Assembly (NCBI GenBank): GCA_019828545.1
Contig: JACVRA010000364.1
Coordinates: 310,001 to 374,000 of the forward strand
Reading direction: 5' to 3'
Length of the DNA stretch: 64,000 bases
Source: Paracamarosporium sp. OC-R06-R3
Taxonomy: Eukaryota > Ascomycota > Dothideomycetes > Pleosporales > Didymosphaeriaceae
Shown piece after piece: positions 1-11,536 of this stretch (its first letter is position 1; every line of letters begins with the position of its first letter). Below the pieces are notes generated by a model. That model was not told where the DNA came from and did not search any database. It saw only the letters and a program-made list of their open reading frames with translations. The position numbers and the translations under genes are program-made.

Positions 1-617
1 ACTTTCGAGGTAGATTGCACGCTCCATGTTTTGCATTCGTAAGGCAGTCCTGAATGCATCTCCTCGCAAAATTGAAAGTATCGTCTGAACCAGAATTCAA
101 CGGAATTCGGTGGGCGGTTCCAAGAGTTGGCCAACTGCGGGATGCTAGAGGTTGTTAGTGATATGTTGACAGATATCTACAAATTATCAAAGGGAAAACT
201 CGTGGCCGCTCGCATTAGGAGCAGCAATCTGTCCACTTTGGAAGTAAACCTACATCTAGTCGTATAAATTTTCACGAGTTCACCTCTCCACTTCTCTTGG
301 TCAAGTCCAACTTTGATAGTACCTTTCTCCTTGATGTCGACATTGACCCTTTGTCTGGTCCCTCTCCAACCGTCAAAGAATGCGTCAAGCGCTTGGCATA
401 AGACACTGCAGTAGCGACACCCACCTTCTCTTGGATCTCCGGTTCTTGACAGGTCAAACGCATCTAAGACAAGAGACAACCTCGCAAGGACTCCCTCTGT
501 AGATTCTGTGCTATAGACAGAGCTAGAATGGCCACGCGGGTTCAGATTATGGCACATCCGACACAAGTTATAGCGCGGATGGGTGGATGTTTTCCGCAAG
601 GGCTTCGTGGAAAGCAT
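1..617 (-). CDS. HET-domain-type protein, N-terminal part (cut by window start)
   Basis: The ATG is at 617. The first exon (617-181) encodes a CRMC pair followed by LNP near residues 19-27 and a GCRYCSVLCQAL block near residue 66, with a V/I-rich beta stretch and an IYTT segment after it. This layout is typical of the region before the HET domain in fungal heterokaryon-incompatibility-like proteins. An in-frame stop at 177-179 disappears if 145-180 is an intron. It begins GTAGAT, contains ACTAAC and ends CTAG, but is only 36 nt, short for a fungus. The frame then stays open to base 1 and includes a C-x3-H-x4-C pattern (CEEMHSGLPYEC) like the pre-HET segment of the family. The HET domain itself would lie outside the window. 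The alternative is a truncated relic ending at 177. Confidence 0.6.
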
Positions 618-1622
618 CGCACCTTATGACAGTTTGATTCAGCCAAATTCAAGTACTTGTCTCATTCCGAATTAGATAAGCGAGTGATTGTGACGGACAA
701 TATGATGGTCGAGAAGATGACGTCGTACGGTGTGTTGAGCAGCGCAAGACAATATACGGCGTGTGAGATTATCCGCGCTGTACGCTAGTACAACAATAGG
801 TTTAGCGAAATACTAAATGTGAAATGCACCAGGGTGGCACCGAAAGGCTGACGCCAATGTTTCCTCTCGCCACAATGTTGTCCAACAAGCAGATTAACGC
901 GAGCTGGCGTGTAACAGAGTACGCGCCCCATGACTCGTCCTCACCCTACAGCCAAGACTTTTCATAGTGCACTGCGCACAGCGTGTTCCGTATACAGGGA
1001 ATCGACTTCAGCAAATCGTTGCTATGGTCGTGCTATACTTTTCGAGATCGGAGGATTCGATTACGCGCTACTAAAATTACGTTGAGGGCGTTACGCCTGC
1101 AGGTACCGCAGTAATATCAAAGCAGCGTCTCTACGAGCCACATCTTGGCCTTCTTCATCTTCGCCACATGATTGGCCACTGCTGCTCCCAGTCGATTGAG
1201 CGCTTCGCGCCTACAAGCAGAAGAATGAGGCGAAAACCAAAGTTTTGGTGGCTCGTGCGTCGTAAGCTGTTCGCCTGGGAAGCCAAAAACGTGCTGTGTT
1301 TTGGGAACAGCGGCTACGCGGTGGACGCATTGTTCGATATGGCGTATAGCGTAGCGCGGTTGGCTTCATGAGAGCGCTACGCGGATGCGGCTGTTCGTTG
1401 GTTGATATTTGGGGATGAAGTCTTAGTGGTCTCGTTGCTTTTAGTAGCGGTGCAAATATTGTCAGGCAACACTAAACAAAGGCATACATAAAGCTCTAAA
1501 TCTTTGCATGGAGTCTTCTTTACTAGAAAACGTCTCTTTCATTTGATTGCTTCCAGCTGACTTCTCTTCCATCGCTATCCTTCACCCGATCTATTTTTTT
1601 CAATATTTAATAATTCCTCATT
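618..1622. other. intergenic region, no gene seen
   Basis: This is the divergent spacer between the HET-type gene and the Cys-rich GPI protein. It holds only one short open frame (1168-1371) without family features. A T-rich, C/T-rich stretch with short AT runs at 1590-1620 precedes the GPI gene. Confidence 0.5.
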
Positions 1623-2345
1623 ATGTATTTGAGGTTCTTCGCCTTTACTATTTTCTACTCTTCAGTACTCGGGGCCGACTTCTCACAAATTATCTCACAT
1701 GACTTCGGTGCAATGCTAAGACGGGGTGAGGCTCTTGCAAAACGTCAAGGCTACTATCCTTCCTCTACACCATGCGGCTCGGGTACTACTTGCGCAGAAG
1801 CGTGCGGAGCAGGGCAAGTAGAGTGCTCTGCTGACGTTGGTCATGGGGTCTGTTTCGACCCGACGTTGGCCCATTGCTGCCCTGATGGCTCTGGATGTAA
1901 GCTGTACTCAATTACTAAATCATCAATACGCCTATTAACCCCCAGGTCAGACTCATGTGACAGCGGATACTTCTGCTCTTCTGACGGGCAAAAGAATACT
2001 TATTGCTGCCCCGACGGAATGGACCTAAGTGACTGCGCCCAAGCGTACTCACTTACCGTTTCGCTCATTAGCCAGACGGAAACTCTTACAATCGCTGCCA
2101 GCTCTGCTTCCGCTACCGTACCAGCTTCTACTGCACCAATATACATCACCAGCAGCCTTTCACCTTCTTCCTCTCCAGCATACACAAGTAGTCTTCCAAC
2201 CACTACTGTGGCTGCTATTCCTACTGGAAATGGAACATATACTGCAAGCGCCCCTCCGGTTGAGTTTCCTGGCGCTGCAGCAAAAGTTCTAGGCGTTGAT
2301 TTGGTTATTCTTATAGGCTTTGCGGGGCTTGCGGTCGTACAATAA
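1623..2345 (+). CDS. secreted cysteine-rich GPI-anchored protein
   Basis: The frame is open throughout, but 1897-1950 (54 nt, GTAAGC to CAG) is best read as an in-frame intron. Removing it gives 222 aa and brings two CCPDG motifs into regular spacing. Residues 1-17 form a signal peptide. The mature part has 12 cysteines in a compact block, with CCPDG twice, as in granulin-like or other Cys-rich surface modules. A Ser/Thr/Pro-rich stalk follows, then an EFPGAAAK segment and a C-terminal hydrophobic tail (VLGVDLVILIGFAGLAVVQ), typical of a GPI-attachment signal. The protein is probably on the plasma membrane or wall. I do not know its function. The family looks fungal-specific, and the neighbouring gene also ends in EFPGAAGR plus a hydrophobic tail. 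Confidence 0.75.
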   Translation: MYLRFFAFTIFYSSVLGADFSQIISHDFGAMLRRGEALAKRQGYYPSSTPCGSGTTCAEACGAGQVECSADVGHGVCFDPTLAHCCPDGSGCKLYSITKSSIRLLTPRSDSCDSGYFCSSDGQKNTYCCPDGMDLSDCAQAYSLTVSLISQTETLTIAASSASATVPASTAPIYITSSLSPSSSPAYTSSLPTTTVAAIPTGNGTYTASAPPVEFPGAAAKVLGVDLVILIGFAGLAVVQ

Positions 2346-2860
2346 ACTAAAATGCCTTTATGTCAATGAGGGAATAGCACAATGAAGGTGTCGCGTACAT
2401 CTGAAAAGGTTGATAAGGTTCTCTTTATGTTCCGAAAACAATGTAGCATATTTATGATCTTGTCAAAACTGTTCCGCGTACAGGAAAGGCCGGTTCATGC
2501 AGTAGTCTTTTACCTAGGATGCATATCAGGCGTTTCCAATGATTTTATACACCGATGTTCAAACCGATCAGTTGTGTCGCGAAACTGCGAATGGTGGACT
2601 CACCACAACTCGAAGGAGACTAGATGACCAAAAACTCCAGCGGAATCTAAGATTCCTTACGATCCCTCGAGACTGAGTATCTTTTCAATAATCTCGTTGG
2701 AATGATTGTTTTATAGGATATTGGCAATCACATCGCTATTAGGATAATGACGAAGAATAGTACTGTTTGCAGTATTCAGAAACACCAGACATAAATTATC
2801 ATTAAATATTCATATCAATGCATGAGTCGTAGAAGGCATCTACATACAGAAAGGTAGCAT
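2346..2860. other. intergenic, convergent 3' ends
   Basis: AT-rich spacer between two genes that face each other. It probably holds both 3' UTRs. I see no gene in it; the frame at 2382-2627 has no recognisable features. Confidence 0.5.
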
Positions 2861-5619
2861 CTATATCATCACATAAACAACACCTACTAGGCCCGCGGCC
2901 AATGCTTTACTCCATCCTATCCGTCCTGCTGCGCCAGGAAATTCCACTACTTCATCTGTTTCTGTAGGACTTGCGTTGGTAGTTGTGGCGGCGTCGGTGC
3001 CCGCGTTCGCGCTGCTTGAAGCATCCAAGCCAGTGACTGGGATGATGGAAGTCCTTCCGTTGCCGACAACAACAAGACCAGTCGATCCGACAGAGAACAC
3101 AGTGTCATCGACCGTAATTGGAGCTCCGCCCGGCGTCAAAGTTGTGCCGCCCAGAACGATTGTACTGGCAGTTGGGTCGAGCACTACTGGCGTGCTCCCA
3201 GGACCCACGGGAACGGTGACAGGTTCAGTCCCGAAAGGTATCTCAGTGCTCGTCTCCGGCGAAACGATAGTTAATCCGCCAGTTCCGATGGTAAACGTCG
3301 AAGATGAGATGGTAACGGGTGCGCCTCCGCTAGATAAGGTCGTGCCTGGGTCGATTATAACACCACCAGTCGGGTCAACCGGGATAACAGTAGGGCCAAC
3401 GGTAATGACTGGTGGAGTGGGGTTACTTTGACCGTTGTTTGCAGTACCAGTGGGATTCACATTTGGACTAGTCGCTGGGTTTTGGCCACTAACAGGGTCC
3501 TGAGGGTTGTTTGGAGAGGAGATTTGCGGATCGTTTGGCGATGGCGCTTGAGTGTTTCCAGGAACAGAGCTTTGGGGATCATTCGGTGATGGCGCTAGAG
3601 TATTTCCGGGGATAGAGCTTTGAGGATCATTCGGAGAGGAACCCTGAGTATTACTTGGATTGGGGTCCTGTGGATCGACGGGCGAAGGGTTTTGAGTGTT
3701 GCTCGGCGCAGTTGATTGAGGGTCGGCAGGCGCAGGAGTCTGAATACCGCTTGGAGAAGGATCTTGCGGGTCAGTTGGGTCTTGTGGATCGCTTGGATTG
3801 GACTCTTGTGGATCGGATGGAGACTGAGTATTACTTGGAATTGGATCTTCAGGTTGGGTTGGTGTCTGCGGGTCGCTTGGAGCAGGGTCTTGCGGGTCGC
3901 TGGGAGTAGGATCTTGCGGGTCGGATGGAACCTGTGTGTTACTTGGGGTGGGATCTTCAGGCTGTGTTGGTGTCTGCGGGTCGCTTGGAGCAGGATCTTG
4001 TGGATCGGATGGAACTTGTGTGTTACTTGGAGTGGGATCGTTAGGTTGAGTCGGCGTCTGTGGGTCACTTGGAACAGGATCTTGCGGGTCTGATGGGTCT
4101 TGGGTATTGCTTGGAGCGGGCTCTGAAGGTTCTGAAGGCGTCTGTGGGTCGCTCGGAGTGGGATCTTGCGGATCTGTCGGCGTTTGTGATGCACTGGGAG
4201 CAGGGTCCTGAGACGCAACAGAAGATGCGGGATCCTCGGGATCACTTGGTGTAGCCGTCGGTTGTGGTGCAGAAGTGGCTGTTGGGCTGTCATCATTGCT
4301 GGTTTGTCCAGGAGTAGCGCTAACTATAGGTTCCGCTGAAGTCGGTGTTGGGTCCGCAGCAGCCGACGAAGATGTCAGGAAGTTCGGGGCACCATGAAGG
4401 GCGATCGGAGGATCCAACATGCCATGTTGATCGAAATCGCAGCTGGCCCAGTTGGGATCAAGCTGACGGATCTGTCCTGGCATTGACATAACGGGATAGT
4501 AGTCATGAGGGAAAATCTCCGAGCAGGCAGCTCGATTTTGGGCGCAATACCAACCACCGACGTACGCGCTCCACGGTGTTGGGTCGTTGAAATCTGCATA
4601 GTTGATCGAGTAGGGTATTAAGTTGTTGGGGTATCCGCGAACAGTGAAAAGGTCCGACGAGGCCATAGTGATAATGCGAGGCTTCGTGAACTGCGGCTCG
4701 ACAGTATTACCGCAGTTGTCTCTCACGTGCGGTTCCGACAAGGATAGATAAATGTTTCCTTCATACATGGTAATACCGTTGACAACGGTGTAAGACCCGG
4801 TTGTGACTTCCGTATAAGCTAGACGATGTGAGCAAATTCCATGCGACTTCCGGGATGTTACTTACTGCTGTCTGGGTCCGGCGTGACGGTTGCCGAGTTC
4901 TCTATACCACCTTCTGGCACACCGGTGCACATATCACGGCTGACATTTGCTGTGACAGGATAGAAGTACACATCCATACCCCCATGCGAGAAAGTGCAGC
5001 CCGTCGTTACACAAGACGAACACCGAGGAGATTCTGGATAGGGAAGCGAGGTGGTGGCACTCATGTACTCATCAACAGCTGACGAGTAGCTTGTTATGAG
5101 ATCGGAACAGTCGCTGCTCGCAATGGTGCAGTTTGGCTCAGGGGTCGGGAAAGGTTCCCATGTGCGAGTGCTAGTCACATATTCTGTGCTGACGTGCGTT
5201 GTCGAAACAATGGTTGTGCGGGGGCCACAGTAACTGGGTGCTCCTGGAGAATTTCCACATGAACTGGTGCAAGTATATGTAGTCGTCGAAAAGGTCGTGT
5301 TGTCGTATTCAGTGGTCGTGGTGAAAGTTTCATAGTGCCGATTAGCATCGATCCAATCGTAAGACGCGCTGGTCCAGTCGATGGACTGCGCATTGCAGGC
5401 TGCGCCAGCATTACTGGCTGCCACTGGATCAGTGAGCAACTGCTGTCTTAATTTGAGGGTGGGAATACACAAACCTGAGCTGGTCACATTCACATCAATG
5501 CTGCGCGACGGTGCGACGGTACCGCTCACGAGCGAAGAGGCCGAAGAGCTTGTGGGGGGAGCCGTTGAGTTCTGGCTCACAAGGCTCAAGAAAATTGTCT
5601 TCACTATGGTCGACGACAT
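2861..5619 (-). CDS. mucin-like GPI-anchored surface protein with Pro-rich repeat array
   Basis: Two exons, 5619-4866 and 4818-2861, flank a 47-nt intron (GTAAGT to CTAG); the product is 903 aa. The N-terminal half is Ser/Thr-rich with several paired cysteines. A conserved block with CSEIFPHDYYPVMSMPGQI and a DFDQHGM motif ends near residue 385. A long array of Pro-Ser-Asp-Pro-Gln-type repeats follows, then a Gly/Thr/Val-rich segment in which GG(T/A)xxTxGGAPITV-like units recur. The end is EFPGAAGR plus a hydrophobic tail, a GPI signal. It is probably a cell-wall or surface glycoprotein heavily O-glycosylated on the repeats. The start is uncertain: ATG 5619 gives a weak leader, while ATG 5731 with a 46-nt intron and a poor GTCCCT donor would add a more hydrophobic leader. 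Confidence 0.75.
3510..4250 (-). repeat. coding minisatellite (Pro/Ser/Asp/Gln repeats)
   Basis: The basic unit encodes PSDPQ(D/T)P or PSNTQ with small changes. Three consecutive higher-order units of about 28 residues (84 nt) each start PSNTQ and end QPEDP(T/I) or QPNDPT. Towards the C-terminus the units decay to SPNDPQSS and SPGNTQ. The array stays in frame with no stops, so it is under coding constraint. Confidence 0.85.
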
Positions 5620-8083
5620 GGTTGACCACAAGTAGCAATCGTGAGGGACTTGCAAAGAGGGAGCACAAAGCTAAAGCTGCAGGTGGTGCAGGGCCGCTAT
5701 TGATAAAAAGGATAGATCCCTGCGTCGCCATGGTACGTATCACAGTATTGCCCAGATGAAAAGCCTAGCTGGAATCATGGCGCCTTTCTCTAGCATCGGA
5801 GGCCTAACTGCTTGCGAAGAAGCATTCGGCGGGTTGCTCCTGGAGCCGTAGGGCTGGTCGTACGATTTGCTAATCGATTGGGAAGCACATGGGTTGTCCA
5901 GCAGTGCAGCCAAGTGCCTGGACCGCATTTGGGGTCCAGGAACATCCCGAGCCAGTCGGTTCTTCAGGCGTAATTAAGCTTAACGTCTTTTAGGAAAAGC
6001 ACGTGTAAGCGCAGCCGTGAAGGAAGCTGACGTTACGCCGTGGTATCCGCCGGGGCGGATTGGTGATTGGTTAGAAGACACGCACCACGTGACTGCTCTC
6101 AGACTAGATTGTGAACCTTCGCGGACGCAACTCGGAAGAGACAGCACTACGACCGTGAAACTGGTTAGTGGGCGGCGGCTTGTGGGGGGCTGTGGCAGCT
6201 GTCCAGGAACCGCTGACCGTTTTGCTCGGCATCTGAGTCATTCGGAGCAGGGATGAACTTGCACCGCTGCTGTCTAAAGTGAGACAGCCTTTCGAGATTC
6301 ATGCCTAGCTGTTTTTGCACAGCTTTTGGTCATCTTTTCTTGGTCTTCCCGTGCGGGCCTAGAAATCCTGGGTAGGTCCATACAAGTCTGCATGAATGGT
6401 ACTCCCGGTGAGCTGGAGCCGTGCATCTGGAGCCACAAGCCACTAGTCCTTAGAGCTCAATGGAAGGCCCACAACTTTCCCCTCTTCACTAGTAGGATGA
6501 ATCACAGCCACACTTGGCTACGGAGCATTTACTCGTACTTGCAAAAGGCCGTCCAACCGCTGGAATGACTCTCTGCTCACAATCCGCAGCTGAAGGTGCT
6601 GTTAATGACATGCGATCTTACCTTGGGGCTTTCAAGTGTTTCTTACACGCCCGTCATCATTCCTCCTTCTTGTCAACGTAGTTCTTCGCTTCTTGCGAAC
6701 CGGATACATCAACGAGTGGTCTCTGTGCCAGGCTTCTCGCCGCGTTTCATATACAGAGAGGACCGTTTTATCGCTTCTGTAATACAACAGCGTGAGCTAA
6801 AGGTCTCGGTAACACATCTGGGACTGTGGGAAAATGTCGATCGCCTTGCGACTCCATAACCCCCGTCCATCAGATTATCAAAAGGGAAAATAAACAGCTA
6901 TACTTCCGCTATGTGAGCCTCCAGTATGAGACACAATAAGAAAGCTCATTCCTGCAAGGTGCTCGATGCCGATGCTTCGCTCACGCCAACGCTCCAGTAC
7001 AGCTAGTGACAGCGATGACCAGTGCGGCTAACAACACAATAACAATGAGGCAGTTTTTGTTAGAGAAGTAGCGTCTTCCTTGCGCTAGTTGTTCTTGCAA
7101 TTCAACATATGTTGACCAGGCTGACTGCTGGGACATATCCGTTAGTATAGTTTTTTATTGCTCTGAAATAACTACACGTTCGATAGGCACCTCGTATCAT
7201 CCACCGTCCACGAGGACCTTGTAGAAGAAATGTTCGCATAGCTATGCTAGCACAGGAGATCGACATATTTAGTATGATATGACAGACTGAAAAAATCATC
7301 CGGGATGCCGCGACCGTGGAGACAGGGCGTATAATTTGAGCATCTCTGTAGTTGCCGTGGCGAGATCAAGAAAAGGCTATACAGATGGTCTTAACATCGA
7401 CTGAGCAAAGGATGTTTACATTTACCTAAAAGGTAAATGAGTCAGTCTGGAGATGTATCGATAATAGTCTGTAGAATTCTATGATGGTGTAGTTAAATTC
7501 CCATATTTCAACTGTTGGGGGCGATAGATACTGCAAGGTCATGGGAGAGGTTACTATACCATAATGCGCTCGCGCTGCCTCAGGTGCAGTGATCCGCACC
7601 CCACAGCTATGATTGGGGCGTACAAATAGGAGTGGATATATCCATAAAATATATACGTCCTCGGTCTTCATATCGCAAGTATCACTTAGCCGACTTCGAA
7701 TAAGGAGTATACCGTGATGAATTCTTTTTACGATCGAGGCAAATTGCGCTTAGAGAAATCTTCGAAGCGTTTGTTCTAATCGCGCTAAAGCTCGCGAGTA
7801 GTGTGCGTTTCGATTTGAGTATGGCCAAATATCCCATGTATCTATTTAGGCATCTGGAGTTGCTTTTCCATTTATGCTTGTCGAAGAGATATCTTTGTCC
7901 ATTTGAGGTATAATGTGCGAATATGAAAACAAAACAGAGTAACGACAACAGTCAATTCCAATGCCTATACTCTGTCAGTAGGAGGGATTTGATAGTAGCG
8001 GTTAGAGTTGTTTGAGTGATACCCCATCGGAGAGTGGAACCGCGCCACACTTACATAAGCGACATACAAGCCACATTGTGACG
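5620..8083. other. long intergenic region without supportable gene
   Basis: About 2.5 kb between two divergent genes. All open frames are under 90 codons and none has a recognisable motif or exon-like splice context. It probably contains promoters and unidentified noncoding sequence. Confidence 0.45.
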
Positions 8084-8096
8084 GAACCTTCTCGCA
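8084..8096 (+). promoter_or_regulatory. candidate heat-shock element
   Basis: GAA-cc-TTC-tc-GCA gives two perfect alternating nGAAn/nTTCn units plus one degenerate unit with correct 5-bp phasing, about 160 bp upstream of the TATA box of the small heat-shock gene. Confidence 0.5.
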
Positions 8097-8256
8097 ATGC
8101 CGCGAACACTCGAGGACAATCTCTAGTAATCTCGAATTAGCACGAACCTCGCCGAGTCGCCTCCACGCTTCGAGCATCCTCCACGCCCCTTACGAATCCA
8201 TGGATTTCTCATCCTCGCCTACGCAAGCAGTTGCTGCCTCGAGTCGTCACCATGTC

Positions 8257-8263
8257 TATAAAA
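8257..8263 (+). promoter_or_regulatory. TATA box of the small heat-shock gene
   Basis: TATAAAA lies 164 bp upstream of ATG 8421 and is followed by a C/T- and ATC-rich leader. A canonical TATA box fits a stress-inducible gene. Confidence 0.6.
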
Positions 8264-8420
8264 GCGGATTTCCTGTTCCCCAGATCGACCACCATCAGAT
8301 TCTCAGATCAATCCTTCAGATCTATACCACGATCTACCGATCCACTTGAACCTCATTAGTCTCCCAGCAGTCATCTCGTCGATCAAGTTTGGACCAACTT
8401 CACCAAACAGACCATCACCA

Positions 8421-9323
8421 ATGGCTTTCTTCCTCACCCCGCGATTTGCGCCCGCCTACACGGCTCAACAGTGCAATCCATGGGCCTGCGCTCCACGGCC
8501 GCAACCTTCATACCGCCGAGTCGTGCGCCCCTCGTTCCCATCGTTCGCCCCATTCCTCAGTGAGATCGACGAGCTAATCAGCGCACTCGACCGCGAAGCT
8601 CAGCGCGAAGCAGCCCGTCGCGAAGCACACCGTCAGCGTCAGCAGCGCAAGCGCATCGTCCGAGCCCACTTCAACGTGCATGAAAATCAGGAAGGATATC
8701 AGGTCGATGCTGAGATTCCCGGTTTCGAGCAAGAGCACATTGAGATTGAGGTGACAGACGACAATACCCTAAAGCTCTCCGGCAATACCGAGAGGAAAGC
8801 CGAGCAGCAGCCACAGTCCGCTGAGGCCACAACTACAACCCAGACAACGGAAGTCGATGCTCAGAATGAGGCCATGGACGGCCTGACCCTTAACGAGCCC
8901 GAAGAGGCCACCGCTTCTGGTGCCGTTACTCCCACGCATTCCGACACTGAGTCGCAAAAGTCGTACCAAGCTACGGTAGAAGACGACTTCGAGGACCTTG
9001 GTATCGAAACTTCATCCACTATCTCCGCCCACACTGATAATGCTCCCAAGGAACCTAAAGGCAAGGAGAAGGCTGTCCAGGAACCCGATACTACCAACAC
9101 CGAGACTGCTGTCCAGCAGCAGCCTCAGCCCGAAATACCTGTCCAGCAGCAAGAGCAGGGCGATCATGAAGAATGGCGCTTTCAAGGCTCTTTCGAGCGC
9201 GCTTTCCGCTTCCCAGAGAGGATTGATGCTTCTAACGTGACGGCTAGCCTCAGGAACGGTTTGCTTAGCATCAACGTCCCAAAGGCTAAGGCTCCTGAGG
9301 TTAGGAGAATCTTGATTCAGTAA
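8421..9323 (+). CDS. small heat-shock protein (Hsp20/alpha-crystallin) with interrupted domain
   Basis: An intronless 300-aa ATP-independent chaperone. I chose ATG 8421 (MAFFL) because the frame has no ATG further upstream. Residues 80-126 form the first half of the alpha-crystallin domain (VHENQEGYQVDAEIPGF, then IEIEVTDDNTLKLSG). Residues 127-250 are a low-complexity Glu/Thr/Gln/Ser-rich insert. Residues 251-300 complete the domain (WRFQGSFERAFRFPERID and NGLLSINVPK), ending in an ILI-type C-terminal anchor (RRILIQ) that binds neighbouring subunits. An Arg/Gln/Ala-rich helix (residues 56-78) precedes the domain. Insert-bearing Hsp30-type proteins occur in filamentous fungi. The upstream HSE and TATA suggest Hsf1 control. 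Confidence 0.93.
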   Translation: MAFFLTPRFAPAYTAQQCNPWACAPRPQPSYRRVVRPSFPSFAPFLSEIDELISALDREAQREAARREAHRQRQQRKRIVRAHFNVHENQEGYQVDAEIPGFEQEHIEIEVTDDNTLKLSGNTERKAEQQPQSAEATTTTQTTEVDAQNEAMDGLTLNEPEEATASGAVTPTHSDTESQKSYQATVEDDFEDLGIETSSTISAHTDNAPKEPKGKEKAVQEPDTTNTETAVQQQPQPEIPVQQQEQGDHEEWRFQGSFERAFRFPERIDASNVTASLRNGLLSINVPKAKAPEVRRILIQ

Positions 9324-9871
9324 TTGGACGGATACACGGTGAATGAAGATAACAGCTGAAGTAATACTTGGATTGTTAGGGCTTTGGGCTTTTGTACGAT
9401 ATTAGATATCGGTAATGAATCATGAACATTAGTAACAAACTTCCATGTCTTGTGAGAACCTACGTAACAATTCGTTATTGTGTGATTAGTCGCCGTGTAG
9501 ACTCTAAGTAGTGATAACGGTACCACGGCCTCCATGGGTCTTCTCCACTGTAGCTAGTAGAAGTGATGGTGCTAGGACGCGATATACACATTCAAAGATG
9601 AAAGGTCCAACGTAGCGAGCAATGTATACTGTTCTAGAGCTGGCAACATTGAGTGTATAATGCGAAGGAGCGTGTTTGCGTTGAAATAAAATGCAAGGCT
9701 CCTGGTGCCATGCATCCGGGATAACTTGGCGATCGAAGAGTGGGGGCGTTCCACAATGGTCGTTCCTTGCCTTACTCCACTCTTGATACAACTTCATATA
9801 GACGATGATCCACATGATACGTGCACCATCGTTCGCTCTTGATCTCTTGCATAGATTTCGCACAGGCAATT
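9324..9871. other. intergenic region, no gene seen
   Basis: Holds the presumed 3' end of the heat-shock gene and the promoter of the permease gene. The reverse frames at 9504-9869 and 9572-9754 have no family features. Confidence 0.45.
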
Positions 9872-11536
9872 ATGTCTGTTACAAAAGAGCTCGGGATTGA
9901 GCAGGTGCCACGTGCGACCGCTGCGGAGGTTGACGAAGGTATCTTGAATGCAAAGAAAGAAGATGATTTTGAAATCTTCAAGACGACGACGGATGGCGTG
10001 CAGTTCCGAATCGTGGGATGGCCGATGGCGTCGGTCATCTTTATCAAGAGTGCGTGATTCTGTGCTTATGCGAAAGCACGATGAGACTGATAAAGAGACT
10101 ACATAGCTCTTTTCGCAACTGGTGTGCTAAGTATTCCAACGGCAATGTATGGGCTTGGTGCCATCGGCGGAGCATTTAGTGTAGTCGGATGGGGTGCTTT
10201 GAACACATGTAAGTGAAGATCTCGCTATGTTATCCGCACTTCGGTTCGCCCATTTCTGTACTTTTATCATTGCAAGACGAGATTTTGATATTGAGGGTAT
10301 ATGACAGACTTCGCAATTGTGCAAGGCAACTTTCGCAACCGCCACGCTCACTGCCACTCTATTGCCGACATGGCCCTTGTTGTCGGCGGCCCCATCCTCA
10401 AAGAAGTGATTGGCATCCTTTTCCTCCTTGCCTACATTATCTGCACCGGTTCCGCTATTATTGGACTTTCCGTGGGCCTGAACGCACTCAGCGACCATGC
10501 AGCCTGCACTGTGTGGTGGGTCTTCCTTTCTACTGTTGCCATTGTTGCCGGCGGAAGTGTCCGCAAGTTTGAGAAGATCGGATGGCTCACCTGGGCGGGG
10601 TTCATCTCCATCTACATTGCTGTTTTTGTTGTGGTCGTGGGGGTTACGACGAGGAAAAGACCCGCTGCGGCGCCTCAAGCAGGTGATTTTGATCTGGGCT
10701 ATTATAATATCGCGCACCCGACATTTATTGTGGGAATCACAGCGACTTGCACTATTTTTGTGTCGAGCGCAGCGACAAGCGCTTTCCTACCTGTTATTTC
10801 AGAGATGAAGGTACGTCCGAAGGTGAATGATGGTGTTATAGGACTAATGCGTCCAGAATCCACGCGACTACAACAAGGCAGTTTACGTCTGCATGGGTAT
10901 AGTCCAATCCTCCTACCTTACCTTTTCCCTCGTCGTGTATAAGTGGTGCGGGAAATGGGTAGCCAACCCCTCGCTTGGGTCTGCTGGTCCAACTATAAAG
11001 AAAGTAGCGTACGGTATTGGTGAGCACCCATTCATATGGACATGAACTTTCTGACTACTAACTCGTCTCAATCAGGCCTTATTGGTCTTGCCGTATCAGG
11101 CTGTCTCTACCTCCACATCGGCGCTAAATACATCTTCGTCCGCATTCTCCGCAATTCTTCACATCTTCAACGCAATACGCCCACCCACTGGATTACCTGG
11201 CTTTCTTGCACAATTTTGCTTGGTGCCATCTCTTTCGTCTTTGCAGAAGCCGTTCCGATCTTTTCCTACCTGATCGCGCTTATGGGTGCGCTTTGTTTCG
11301 CACCAATAGCAATCATTCTTCCCGGCTGGTTGTGGCTTTACGATCACAGTGAGTGGAGAAGAGCAGGTGTTCTTAAAATGGCGGTCTACTATGGGCATTG
11401 GACCCTCGTTGCCATCGGCGCATTTGTTTGTGTAGGTGGAATGTATGGCATCATTGAACAGATCAAAATGGCATATGCAGATGGGACGATTGGTGGGGTG
11501 TTCGATTGTGCAGATAATTCAGGGTTACATAGTTGA
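9872..11536 (+). CDS. mtr: amino-acid permease of the AAAP family (Mtr-like)
   Basis: Five exons: 9872-10049, 10107-10208, 10308-10810, 10857-11019 and 11076-11536, giving 468 aa. All junctions are GT-AG and keep frame. The family's first transmembrane block is clear (KTLFATGVLSIPTAMYGLGAI, split over exons 1-2), followed by GWGALNTY and about ten further hydrophobic segments. A long hydrophilic N-terminus of roughly 50 residues faces the cytosol. These features match the auxin/amino-acid permease family, in particular the neutral and aromatic amino-acid permease group typified by Neurospora Mtr. It should act at the plasma membrane as a proton symporter. The exact substrate cannot be read from the sequence. 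Confidence 0.88.

Noticed and set aside
1168..1371. 67-codon forward frame with Arg/Trp-rich start
   Set aside because: No signal peptide, no homology features and no supporting splice context.
3595..4296. 233-codon second reverse frame across the Pro-rich repeat
   Set aside because: A frame shadow of the repeat array in the mucin-like protein.
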